22,600 nucleotides of DNA from a virus. Within the stretch, counting starts at the first letter, position 1, and every line of letters starts with the position of its first letter. This document shows positions 8,665-15,301 of the stretch, one piece after another. The stretch is from the IMG/VR virus record IMGVR_UViG_3300031612_000080, positions 1-22,600 of that record; one strand, written 5' to 3'. The notes under the pieces were generated by a model, which was given only the letters and a program-made list of their open reading frames with translations, had not been told where the DNA came from and did no database searches. The translations under genes were made by a program, and so were the position numbers.

Positions 8665-8859
8665 CTATATTACGTTGAACGATATATTAGATGATTGATA
8701 TTTCTCTAAAAAATCATCGATGAATTCGACAGCTTCGTTAGTACCTATGAACGTATCAGTTTTTTTAACATATAATGAATAGAAGTCTTCACTTCCATTT
8801 GCCATCAATGTATTTTCTAATACTTCCTTTTCTTGTAAATATTTCTTATTAAAGCTCAT
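8665..8859 (-). CDS. Unrecognised small protein, 64 aa
   Basis: ATG start overlapping the end of the deaminase gene by 11 bases. The protein is acidic and helical at both ends (QEKEVLENTLMAN, EAVEFIDDFLEKYQ). No motif is recognised. Tight coupling to the dCMP deaminase gene is the only clue to its role. Confidence 0.68.
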   Translation of the reverse strand: MSFNKKYLQEKEVLENTLMANGSEDFYSLYVKKTDTFIGTNEAVEFIDDFLEKYQSSNISFNVI

Positions 8860-9289
8860 TCCACGTTATTACTTTAGTTATACTTATATCTGCTTTTTCT
8901 AATAATTTCAAACCTTCTTGATCTCTGTACTCTTCGCAATAAAATACTTTCTTAATACCAGATTGTATTATTAACTTAGCACATTGGTAGCATGGAGACA
9001 TCGTAACATATAAGTGAGCTCCATCAGAACTGATTGTAGATTTTGCAAGTTTTGCTAAAGCATTTGATTCAGCATGTAGCACTACATCTCTAGTGACTAA
9101 ACCACCTGATGGTATATCTAAGAACTCACAGCTATTATTGAAACCATGTGGAGTGCCGTTATATCCAAATGATATAATCTGAGCATCTTTTACCACTACA
9201 CTTCCGACTTTACGTCTTTCAGCGTAACTGAGCTTTGCAAATTGATATGCAACGTTCATGTATATTTTTTCTATTGGAATTCTTGGCAT
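8849..9289 (-). CDS. dCMP/cytidine deaminase family enzyme
   Basis: 146 aa, the usual length of phage and ComEB-type deoxycytidylate deaminases, which convert dCMP to dUMP for dTTP synthesis. Visible motifs: RRKVGSVVV at 25-33, the substrate loop GYNGTPHGF at 42-50, H72-A-E74 (zinc ligand and proton-shuttling Glu) and PC100xxC103 (two zinc ligands). All catalytic residues are present, so it should be active. The start at 9289 keeps the N-terminal helix; an internal ATG at residue 11 would remove part of it. It is the first gene after a hairpin that ends 4 bases from the start codon. Strict dCMP specificity cannot be proved from sequence alone. Confidence 0.93.
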   Translation of the reverse strand: MPRIPIEKIYMNVAYQFAKLSYAERRKVGSVVVKDAQIISFGYNGTPHGFNNSCEFLDIPSGGLVTRDVVLHAESNALAKLAKSTISSDGAHLYVTMSPCYQCAKLIIQSGIKKVFYCEEYRDQEGLKLLEKADISITKVITWNEL

Positions 9290-9292
9290 ATT

Positions 9293-9324
9293 AAAAAAGG
9301 TCTATATAATTATATATAGACCTT
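9293..9324 (-). terminator. Hairpin with T-run, probable intrinsic terminator
   Basis: Perfect 12-base arms (plus-strand AAGGTCTATATA at 9297-9308, TATATAGACCTT at 9313-9324) with a 4-base loop. On the minus strand the hairpin is followed directly by TTTTTT. It lies between the stop of the 148-aa gene and the deaminase start. It would end the unit that begins at 11362. Because the T-run runs almost into the next start codon, a role as a regulated leader is also possible. Confidence 0.75.
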
Positions 9325-9346
9325 CGTATTTGTTTATGAATATTTA

Positions 9347-9793
9347 TTAAATTGACTTAGTAAGAGATGACATGAACGCTGATATACCTTCTTGAGAAGT
9401 ACCTGCATTTACAAATGCTTCATTGATCTCTTCTTGAGAATACATCTTCACGCTTTCAGATTCTACAACTTCAGCACCTTCCATTTCAACCATCTCATTA
9501 ATTTTCTTAGAGTAAGCATCTTTAAGTGAATGTACTGCAGTTTCAAATTGCTCTGTCGTATACTCTTCGTTACATTCTTTAAGAACTTTAACTGCGAGAG
9601 CAGCTACTAATGCAGCATTCTCTTTCATATAAGATTCTACAGTATGATCGTCATGTACGTCTCCGTTCCATTCGGTTGCTTCTGTGACAGCGTGTTCGTA
9701 GCATTCATATAGTTTATCGGAAACGTTGAACTTCTTAGATACAGCATCTTCGTTAAGGTATGATTCGAATGTTTTGATTTTATTAAGTTTCAT
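9347..9793 (-). CDS. Small acidic helical protein with capsid-targeting-like N-terminus
   Basis: 148 aa. The N-terminus MKLNKIKTFESYLNE followed by DAV matches the capsid-targeting sequence and cleavage rule known from T4 internal head proteins, where the prohead protease cuts after Glu preceded by a hydrophobic and a small or polar residue. Cleavage here would fall after E15. The rest is acidic and helical (VKVLKECNEEYTTEQFETAV), with no enzyme motif. It starts 2 bases after the hydrolase gene. Two other proteins in the window share the same N-terminal pattern. Packaging into the head is inference; if correct, this is an internal protein ejected with the DNA. Confidence 0.8.
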   Translation of the reverse strand: MKLNKIKTFESYLNEDAVSKKFNVSDKLYECYEHAVTEATEWNGDVHDDHTVESYMKENAALVAALAVKVLKECNEEYTTEQFETAVHSLKDAYSKKINEMVEMEGAEVVESESVKMYSQEEINEAFVNAGTSQEGISAFMSSLTKSI

Positions 9794-9795
9794 AG

Positions 9796-10314
9796 TTATT
9801 GTGTTTTTTTATTTGTATGGAATGCGTTAAAGGATTGTACATTAGATTCGCGTAGATTCATAATATCTGAAACAGCATCTACTAAGACATCATATGGAAC
9901 TCGATGTCCATCATTATATTCTGTATAATAGAAACTACCAGAACCATCATGTCCAAAGTATCTCATTACATCTTGGCCGTTTACAGTCTTGTCTTGCTTA
10001 CCAAGATATACGTTATGGTTCTTACCTTTTAGTTTCGAATCATCTACGACCGGATCGAATGGTCTATCAACTACTGCCGGATTAAACAATACAGTCTTGA
10101 TACCGAGTTTACTTCCAATTAAATATGCAAAGTAACCTCCCATTGAAGATCCAACTATTAAATCAGCACCTTTGCATCCCTTTAAAGTTTCAGCAAACGC
10201 TTTATCGCTTTTGTAGTTTATTTTAGGAGCGTATACATCAAAGTTTTCTTTTAACCATTCGACTTTACGTCCAGTATTTGAGCTTTCAAGTCCGTGTAAG
10301 TATGCTATTTTCAT
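9796..10314 (-). CDS. Alpha/beta hydrolase, YqiA-like esterase family
   Basis: 172 aa, a compact serine hydrolase. Motifs: LHG at 6-8 (oxyanion region), G55-S-S57-M-G59-G (nucleophile elbow, Ser57), GKQD with Asp108, and DGHR with His137. The triad Ser57-Asp108-His137 is complete, with the spacing of YqiA/UPF0227 esterases. The substrate is unknown. A 15-residue polar tail follows the core. The gene overlaps the stop of the upstream 200-aa gene by 4 bases (ATGA), so the two are coupled. Both neighbours have capsid-targeting-like N-termini but this one does not, so it should act in the cytoplasm of the infected cell. Confidence 0.88.
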   Translation of the reverse strand: MKIAYLHGLESSNTGRKVEWLKENFDVYAPKINYKSDKAFAETLKGCKGADLIVGSSMGGYFAYLIGSKLGIKTVLFNPAVVDRPFDPVVDDSKLKGKNHNVYLGKQDKTVNGQDVMRYFGHDGSGSFYYTEYNDGHRVPYDVLVDAVSDIMNLRESNVQSFNAFHTNKKTQ

Positions 10315-10913
10315 ATCTTTGGATTACCTATTAATATTTTAGTATGTGGAGATCCTCCAAGCATTCTAGTGTACCATCCATTACCACTTAGTGATTTGTT
10401 TTCTGGATGCTCGCCGTGCCATTCGATATCTTTACCTTTGAGTAATTTTTCGACATCTTCTTGAACATCGACTGAAGGTACATTGTATTTGTCCATCATA
10501 ATATCTGCTAGTTTTCCACTAACTTCAATATAATATCCAGATTTCTTTAGAACATTAGACGTATGTACCAAATATTCTTTAGTACTATCCTTCATACCGT
10601 CATGACCAACTCCACTGAACTTCACACCGAATTTAGTGTCCGATCCCCATAGAATTACATCTAAATCTGGAGATCCATGTAAATCAACTCCTTGCCAAAA
10701 CGTCCACTTAGTATCTCCGAATACATCTTCAGGTGTTTTGATCTTTACATGTCCACCTATTGTAGAGTATGCAATGTTTATTAGATCAAAGAATTCACCA
10801 GATAGCTCTTTATGTTTTCTCGGATCCACCTTAACCCACTTACCTGGTTTGGTTTTAAGAACATCACCACTGTTTTCAGCAACAAAATCCTCATATAGTT
10901 TAATCTTCTTCAT
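10311..10913 (-). CDS. Conserved phage-type protein with capsid-targeting-like N-terminus, 200 aa
   Basis: The N-terminus MKKIKLYEDFVAE followed by NSG is very close to the T4 capsid-targeting pattern, with predicted cleavage after E13. The body looks like a folded globular domain (FFDLINIAYSTIGGHVKI, DLHGSPDLDVILWG, GYYIEVSGKLADIM, NGWYTRMLGGSPHTKILIG). It resembles an unnamed family I associate with other tailed phages, but I cannot name an activity. No nucleotide-binding loop or clear catalytic triad is visible; the His, Asp and Gly residues in the middle could form a site. It is coupled to the hydrolase gene. A packaged or injected role is inference. Confidence 0.82.
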   Translation of the reverse strand: MKKIKLYEDFVAENSGDVLKTKPGKWVKVDPRKHKELSGEFFDLINIAYSTIGGHVKIKTPEDVFGDTKWTFWQGVDLHGSPDLDVILWGSDTKFGVKFSGVGHDGMKDSTKEYLVHTSNVLKKSGYYIEVSGKLADIMMDKYNVPSVDVQEDVEKLLKGKDIEWHGEHPENKSLSGNGWYTRMLGGSPHTKILIGNPKI

Positions 10914-10957
10914 GTAAATGAAATATGTTTATAATACTATATATTAATTTAATTGCA

Positions 10958-11362
10958 TTACTTTTTTAAACCTAATTCAGCATTATCTGCTCTTACACAA
11001 TCTTCTAATGCACTCAATATGATCGCATCCATTTCAGTTCCACTTAAGCTATTAACAAATGAATTGATAATACCTTCAACGATAGAATCTTTATCTTCGA
11101 CCATCTGAGATATGCTAAAGTTCTCTTCGAACATTTCATAAGCGCTTGATGTGAGTGATGTACAAATTCGAGCAACAACGTTTTCATTGTCATTGAATCG
11201 ACGACCAGATATATTATCTGTGTTTTTGATCTTGTCAAATATAACAGATTCACTGTGTCTCATTCTATATAAAAATACGGTTGTCATTAAAGTTCCACCC
11301 GATGCTTTCATAGCTGGTGTGTGGTAGCCTGTTCCGTTTGATTTGATGTCTGATGCTTTCAT
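10958..11362 (-). CDS. Unrecognised phage protein, 134 aa
   Basis: ATG start, MKASDIKSNGTGYHTPAM. It has a Lys/Ser/Gly-rich first 30 residues, then a helical acidic C-terminal part (YEMFEENFSISQMVEDKD, IILSALEDCVRADNAEL). No family recognised. It is the first gene after a promoter cassette of the shared type (11374-11451) and precedes the 200-aa gene by 44 bases, so it probably heads that unit. Confidence 0.75.
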   Translation of the reverse strand: MKASDIKSNGTGYHTPAMKASGGTLMTTVFLYRMRHSESVIFDKIKNTDNISGRRFNDNENVVARICTSLTSSAYEMFEENFSISQMVEDKDSIVEGIINSFVNSLSGTEMDAIILSALEDCVRADNAELGLKK

Positions 11363-11373
11363 AATAGTTTTTA

Positions 11374-11451
11374 ATGTTGGTTAGTATTAATTGGTTATAA
11401 GTAAATATAATAAATAAATCTGAACTAAAAAAATCTAGAACAGTTTATTTT
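11374..11451 (-). promoter_or_regulatory. Promoter cassette, class B (with inverted repeat)
   Basis: Minus-strand order: AAAATAAAC, a T-rich block (ATTTTTTTAGT), a matching ATTTATTT arm, the core TATATTTAC, then TTATAACCAATTAATACTA before the 134-aa gene. The same ordered elements occur at six other gene junctions. The core TATATTTA differs by one base from the Bacteroidota -7 consensus TAnnTTTG. The first element contains the stop codon of the upstream 59-aa gene. Confidence 0.6.
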
Positions 11452-11624
11452 TGTTTTAGTTTATCAAGTACACACTCTAATCCCATGATCCAACCTTCAT
11501 TAAGTCCATGTGCATTAGCATCGTCTAAATTACCACAGTCCCACCATTCCTCATCAGGTTCAAAACCAACTTTAGCTTTAGTTAATAAGTCTTCAGCATA
11601 TTTAATAATTTCTTCTCTAGTCAT
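11445..11624 (-). CDS. Unrecognised small protein, 59 aa
   Basis: ATG at 11622-11624, TAA at 11445-11447. The N-terminus is MTREEIIKYAEDLLTKAKVG. The middle is acidic with WWDCGNLDDANAHGLNEG and the end is MGLECVLDKLKQK. It starts one base after the stop of the 69-aa gene and follows it in the same unit. Protein-like composition and tight spacing support it as a gene. No function recognised. Confidence 0.72.
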   Translation of the reverse strand: MTREEIIKYAEDLLTKAKVGFEPDEEWWDCGNLDDANAHGLNEGWIMGLECVLDKLKQK

Positions 11625-11625
11625 C

Positions 11626-11835
11626 TTAGTCTTCTTTTAGTATATTGATTCTACTTCTTAACCTTCCTTGTAATTGAAACGATGCCCAATTATTATCTAA
11701 GTATTCCATTTCTTCTACTATTCGCTTATTTGCATATAGTCTAACTAAATCACCTAAATCTACTATGTTGCCTCCATCAATGAATGTTGTTTTTGTATTT
11801 GCTACATAGTAGCTTAACGTTTCTTCTGCTGTCAT
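11626..11835 (-). CDS. Unrecognised small protein, 69 aa
   Basis: I chose the ATG at 11833-11835 (MTAEETLSYYVANTKTTF). The frame stays open for 13 codons upstream, but those codons are the promoter cassette itself, which reads as the same peptide in front of two other genes. The protein is mixed alpha/beta and ends LRSRINILKED. First gene after a class A cassette. Function unknown. Confidence 0.74.
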   Translation of the reverse strand: MTAEETLSYYVANTKTTFIDGGNIVDLGDLVRLYANKRIVEEMEYLDNNWASFQLQGRLRSRINILKED

Positions 11836-11837
11836 CT

Positions 11838-11872
11838 TTGTTAGTTTTAATTGGTTATAAAGTAAATATAAC
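11838..11872 (-). promoter_or_regulatory. Promoter cassette, class A, copy 1
   Basis: Core TATATTTAC followed by TTTATAACCAATTAAAACTA, then six bases and the start codon. GTTATA and TATAAC flank the core as inverted arms. Together with the adjacent terminator it is identical over 83 bases to the copy at 21590-21672. It should drive the 69-aa and 59-aa genes. Confidence 0.65.
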
Positions 11873-11901
11873 AAAAAAACCCGAGACTAAAAAATCTCGG
11901 G
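11873..11901 (-). terminator. Intrinsic terminator, class A, copy 1
   Basis: Minus strand: CCCGAGA stem, 8-base loop, TCTCGGG stem, then seven T residues. GC-rich stem plus T-run is a textbook rho-independent terminator. It lies 30 bases beyond... upstream of the promoter core of the 69-aa gene and downstream of the nucleotidyltransferase gene end (11932), so it ends the long 17807-11932 operon. Confidence 0.88.
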
Positions 11902-11931
11902 CAGTTTATTTTCAAAAAAGTTTAATTAATA

Positions 11932-13005
11932 TTAAATCAGATCATCGACTATCTTGATGTAGTCGTCTATTAAGTTTCTAGCCTTTTGAACAGCAGCATG
12001 TGCGGCTGGCGTATCAGCTTTATTAAATTTAGAAGCATTATATGTAATCATCATAGATGTTCTATATTCACTTGCGATACTATTCATGAAATCATCAGCA
12101 TTTTTGAAATTCAATAAGTCTCCAAATAATCCATTATCTTCTAATGTATCTGCAAGTCCTTTGATTGCTTCTACCATTCTTGGCATATCAAGTCCTTTTA
12201 CTTCAACACCTTTATATTTCTCAAGACCTTTTGACGGTTTCATGTCTCCTTCCTTTTTAAGATACTCAAAAAAGAATACAGCGATATCATGCAAGAAGTT
12301 ATTGAAGTCTAATGAAATAACCTTCTCTTCAACTCCAGATCTCTTAGACCATTGAGATAAAACATCTCCTTTGAATTTACCTCTTACACCTCGATCTTGT
12401 ATTGACAATCCTAAATTACCAGCAAGTGTAGAATACATCTTACCTAATACAAAACCTTTTACGTCTCTCATTGGTGTGTATCTTTGAAGAGCCCATTCCT
12501 CATAAGGAGGATGTGTAGTAACCATATCAGCTTGAATGTGTTCTAGATTACCGTCAACTTCAACTTTAAATAATATCTTAACACTACCAAGAGATGACAT
12601 GTTGTATGTTTCTCCTGCATCGACATAAGATAAGTTTGACATTTCAAGGAATCTGAATAATTCACCGTTATATGTTTTAATAGAAGCAACCTCGTCCTTC
12701 CTAGAACCTTTAGTTTCTATTTGAAGTAATGGATATGAAACTAAATAATCAATATCTCCGTAGATCTTATCTGGCTGATTAATTAAATCATCTTCATACC
12801 AAGAACCAGAACCAATTGCTTTTATAAATTTAAGAGGTGGCAGTCCAGCTGATTTAAGATGTACATTAAATTCTTTATCGAATTCTTTTATCTGTTTGTC
12901 TACTGCTTTTAAAACTTTAGGTGTTAGCTTAGTTTCTTGAGTTTTCGTAGAACTCCATCCACCTTCATTCAAAAATTCATTAAGCGATATAATCTTCCTG
13001 TTCAT
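11932..13005 (-). CDS. Nucleotidyltransferase-fold protein with capsid-targeting-like N-terminus
   Basis: 357 aa. After an N-terminal leader MNRKIISLNEFLNE (predicted cleavage after E14, before GGW) comes a nucleotidyltransferase signature: IGSGSW at 64-69, then GDIDYLV with D84 and D86 as the metal-binding pair, and a third acidic strand HIQADMV with D160. This is the hG[GS]...DxD...D layout of the polymerase-beta-like superfamily, which transfers NMP groups to proteins, RNA or small molecules. The C-terminal half is helical (FNNFLHDIAVFFFEYLKKEG). The substrate is unknown. It is the last gene before a strong terminator and follows a metallophosphoesterase by 2 bases. With the leader it could be packaged and injected, like T4 Alt; that is inference. 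Confidence 0.85.
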   Translation of the reverse strand: MNRKIISLNEFLNEGGWSSTKTQETKLTPKVLKAVDKQIKEFDKEFNVHLKSAGLPPLKFIKAIGSGSWYEDDLINQPDKIYGDIDYLVSYPLLQIETKGSRKDEVASIKTYNGELFRFLEMSNLSYVDAGETYNMSSLGSVKILFKVEVDGNLEHIQADMVTTHPPYEEWALQRYTPMRDVKGFVLGKMYSTLAGNLGLSIQDRGVRGKFKGDVLSQWSKRSGVEEKVISLDFNNFLHDIAVFFFEYLKKEGDMKPSKGLEKYKGVEVKGLDMPRMVEAIKGLADTLEDNGLFGDLLNFKNADDFMNSIASEYRTSMMITYNASKFNKADTPAAHAAVQKARNLIDDYIKIVDDLI

Positions 13006-13007
13006 CG

Positions 13008-13694
13008 TTATATAATTATTTTACAATCTATATATCTTTTTACGTCATCCATGTATTCCTTAACCTCTTCAAAACTAAATGGTCTAAATTCAGAATGGCA
13101 ATCAATACCAATTTCAAGACTCGTTCCATTAGGGAATATCCCGTCCACTTTTTTGTTTTCAGATAGTAACTTGATATCGTCATGTCTTCCTTCATCTAAT
13201 AGCATCTTAAGTGTAGCAGGTTGTATGGAATTCTGTAAGTTTCCATGCGTGTGACCATATAGCATCCAATTTCCATACATAGAACCATTCCATGATTTCA
13301 TAGGATAATGCGATAAAATGATCTTAGTTTCTATTTCGTCGATCCAAAGTTCTCGATATTGAGACACTGATGTGAAGTGTGAATGTACTTCAAGACCCTT
13401 AGTGAATTCTCTATCATGATTTCCAAGAATTAAATGAATCTCTTTACAATTGATTCTATCTCTGAAATCTCCAACAGTTTTTGCAGAACCAAACGACCAA
13501 TCACCTAAGTGGTATAGGACATCATCCTCTCCAACAACACTATTTATATTATTAACTATAGTGTCATTCATTTCTTGTAAAGAAACAAAGTCCCTGCAAC
13601 CTGACGTTCTTGGCCATGTTGTTAGGGACTTTATAATATTTCTATGGTTATAGTGAGTGTCACTGGTGAACCATATTTTTCTATCTTTTTGCAT
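13008..13694 (-). CDS. Metallophosphoesterase (calcineurin-like), 228 aa
   Basis: Complete set of motifs of the two-metal phosphoesterase fold: SDTHYNH with D12 and H14, LGDW with D65, GNHD with N92 and H93, LSHYP with H129 and GHTHG with H148 and H150. Enzymes of this group cleave phosphomonoesters or diesters, often nucleotides; the substrate is not readable here. It sits directly upstream of the nucleotidyltransferase (2-base gap), so it may act on the same kind of nucleotide linkage, which is inference. It is distinct in sequence from the second phosphoesterase at 16717-17526. Confidence 0.9.
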   Translation of the reverse strand: MQKDRKIWFTSDTHYNHRNIIKSLTTWPRTSGCRDFVSLQEMNDTIVNNINSVVGEDDVLYHLGDWSFGSAKTVGDFRDRINCKEIHLILGNHDREFTKGLEVHSHFTSVSQYRELWIDEIETKIILSHYPMKSWNGSMYGNWMLYGHTHGNLQNSIQPATLKMLLDEGRHDDIKLLSENKKVDGIFPNGTSLEIGIDCHSEFRPFSFEEVKEYMDDVKRYIDCKIII

Positions 13695-13724
13695 ATACTA
13701 TTATATACAATAACGAATTAAAGT

Positions 13725-14447
13725 TTAATCATTTTCAGATTTCCATATGTCATACTTTTTAACAATCTTCTTAAGTATATCAGCACGTACAATATCATCT
13801 TCAGTAAAAGCAAAGTTATTTACACCGTTAATACCTTCCATTAATTTAATAAATCCAGGAAGACCAGCACTTTTCTTTGGAATATCATATTGACTTACAT
13901 CTCCAGTAATTAATGTTTTGGATTTCTTACCCATACGAGTAATAAACAACATCAATTGCTTGAACGTAGCATTTTGAGCTTCATCTAAGATCATTAAACA
14001 ATTATCAAAAGTGTCACCTCTCATATATGCAAGTGGTTTAAATACGATGATCTCTCTTTCAATTAATCTCTCTGTAATTTCAGTACCAACTATCTTTTTA
14101 AGGTTAGAAATATAAGACTGCATATATGGATCCATCTTGTCTTCAATTCCACCAGGTAAGAACCCTAACTTTTCACCAGATTCTTGTATTGGTTTACATA
14201 ATACAACTTGCTGTATCTTTCTTTCAGCTAACATTTTTAAAGCAGTGTAACATGCTGTAAATGTTTTACTCGTTCCAGCAGGTCCGTGACAAAATGTTAC
14301 GTCGCTTTCTTCTATTGTTCTTGAGTATTTTTCCTGAGATTGTCTTAGTTTGACATGTTGAATATGTTCAGGCTTAACTCGGATATGAGTAGGTTTTGCT
14401 GTTGGTACTTTAATCTCAGCATTTTTAGTTGGTTTTTTCTTAGCCAT
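13725..14447 (-). CDS. phoH: PhoH-like ATPase
   Basis: 240 aa, a typical length for phage PhoH. Walker A GPAGTSKT at 55-62, followed by the PhoH-specific KPIQESGEKLGFLPGGIEDK (85-104), Walker B LMILDEAQ at 151-158 and the sensor TGDVSQYDIP at 181-190. PhoH proteins are P-loop ATPases of the SF1-like group, linked to RNA metabolism in bacteria and common in marine phages, where the role is still unsettled. All ATPase residues are intact. The first 30 residues are Lys/Pro-rich. It lies in the same operon as bS21 and the DnaJ-like protein. Confidence 0.93.
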   Translation of the reverse strand: MAKKKPTKNAEIKVPTAKPTHIRVKPEHIQHVKLRQSQEKYSRTIEESDVTFCHGPAGTSKTFTACYTALKMLAERKIQQVVLCKPIQESGEKLGFLPGGIEDKMDPYMQSYISNLKKIVGTEITERLIEREIIVFKPLAYMRGDTFDNCLMILDEAQNATFKQLMLFITRMGKKSKTLITGDVSQYDIPKKSAGLPGFIKLMEGINGVNNFAFTEDDIVRADILKKIVKKYDIWKSEND

Positions 14448-14470
14448 TATATGTATATGTTTGTGGAGGT

Positions 14471-14728
14471 TTAATCACCAGCCATTATTATTAACTCTCT
14501 AAGCTTTAATAGTTTTTCACACTTCTCATATTCTTCTATGCTTTCGAAGTATTCGACCATCATATTTATAAATTTACTACGATGTCCAGTGCCATGATGA
14601 ACTTCTATATTTTTACCGTCATTTTGAAATACAATAAACCTGTTAACAGATTTTGTAAAATTACGAGTTAGTATATAGTAGCTAGTTCTCATAAGGGAAT
14701 CCTTGTTATCTTCGCTGCTATCTTTCAT
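14471..14728 (-). CDS. Small protein with C-terminal YEKC module (copy 1), 85 aa
   Basis: The C-terminal part reads MMVEYFESIEEYEKCEKLL (56-74, YEKC at 67-70). The same module ends two other proteins here (15020-15292 and 17526-17807). The N-terminal 50 residues are unrelated to those of the other two (YYILTRNFTKSVNRFIVF). The module is helical and recalls UVR-type helices ('E-YEKA-L'), which mediate protein contacts. Located directly after the bS21 gene with a 96-base gap. Function unknown. Confidence 0.75.
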   Translation of the reverse strand: MKDSSEDNKDSLMRTSYYILTRNFTKSVNRFIVFQNDGKNIEVHHGTGHRSKFINMMVEYFESIEEYEKCEKLLKLRELIIMAGD

Positions 14729-14824
14729 TTAAGTATAGTATTCTTTTTCTTATCTATATATTTCAATAAAGACACGTTGTATCAACCATACTATCATATT
14801 CAATGAAAAAAGTATTATAATATA
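14729..14824 (-). other. Intergenic gap after the bS21 gene
   Basis: 96 bases, unusually long for this operon. It contains a small AT palindrome (TATTATAATA, near the bS21 stop), a T-run and no clear hairpin terminator. It could hold an internal promoter for the 85-aa and phoH genes, but no copy of the cassette core is present. No ORF is seen in it. Confidence 0.4.
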
Positions 14825-15016
14825 TTAATCCGAGGCCTCTTGATTTTTCTGTTGAATGTAAATAGCCTTCTGCATTTTCAATCTATTAACTTCAGATTTC
14901 TTAGAGAAATGAGCCCGTTCTCTTATCTCGTCCCTCTGTTTAGTATTATTGACTTTACGTCTCATCTGCTTTATAGCCTTGTCGATTTTACCGTCTTCTA
15001 CTTTTATTATTAGCAT
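14825..15016 (-). CDS. rpsU: Ribosomal protein bS21 homologue, phage-encoded
   Basis: 63 aa, the usual length of bS21. It begins MLIIKVEDGKIDKAIKQMRR and continues with RERAHFSKKS and QKAIYIQQ, matching the Bacteroidota form of bS21 (MLII start, ID-A-K-RK, R-R-F-K-S, QKA-YIQ). bS21 sits on the 30S platform near the anti-Shine-Dalgarno end of 16S rRNA. In Bacteroidota it is part of the pocket that hides the anti-SD sequence. Phage bS21 could therefore alter mRNA choice on host ribosomes. Its own leader has no SD, only an A-rich stretch. Flanked on both sides by YEKC-module proteins. Confidence 0.92.
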   Translation of the reverse strand: MLIIKVEDGKIDKAIKQMRRKVNNTKQRDEIRERAHFSKKSEVNRLKMQKAIYIQQKNQEASD

Positions 15017-15019
15017 ACT

Positions 15020-15292
15020 TTATTTTATTTTATCGATTATTTTCTTTAATTCCATGCATTTTTCATAATCTTCCGTACTTTCAAAGAAATCTAATATATG
15101 TTGAATAGCAGAAATCTTACTACTACTTGGCGTATCAGCATTCAATACACCTAATTCATTGTTTATTACAGATTTATATACAACGTCCATCATTATTCCT
15201 CTAGAACCTTCCTGCATATCACGAATATAGTCCATTGAATTCCAATCGTCTCCGTTATCAAATTCGAAATACGTTTCATCCTCGCCAATCAT
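15020..15292 (-). CDS. Small acidic protein with C-terminal YEKC module (copy 2), 90 aa
   Basis: The last 28 residues, HILDFFESTEDYEKCMELKK onward (YEKC at 76-79), match the modules of the 85-aa and 93-aa proteins. The first 60 residues are acidic and unlike theirs (FEFDNGDDWNSMDYIRDMQE). It lies immediately upstream of the bS21 gene, whose start codon begins 3 bases after this stop. A role with bS21 or ribosomes is only a positional guess. Confidence 0.78.
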   Translation of the reverse strand: MIGEDETYFEFDNGDDWNSMDYIRDMQEGSRGIMMDVVYKSVINNELGVLNADTPSSSKISAIQHILDFFESTEDYEKCMELKKIIDKIK

Positions 15293-15301
15293 AATCTTAA
15301 T

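Noticed and set aside
11044-11253. 69-aa minus-strand frame inside the 134-aa gene
   Set aside because: Fully contained in another gene in a different frame, with Leu/Ser-rich shadow composition.
11836-11874. N-terminal extension reading MLYLLYNQLKLTK before the 69-aa gene, repeated before the genes at 20442 and 21592
   Set aside because: The same peptide arises because the promoter cassette is translated. The conserved DNA, not the peptide, explains it, so the internal ATG is used as start.
14729-14824. Terminator after the bS21 gene
   Set aside because: There is a T-run and a small AT palindrome, but no stem with enough GC to be convincing.
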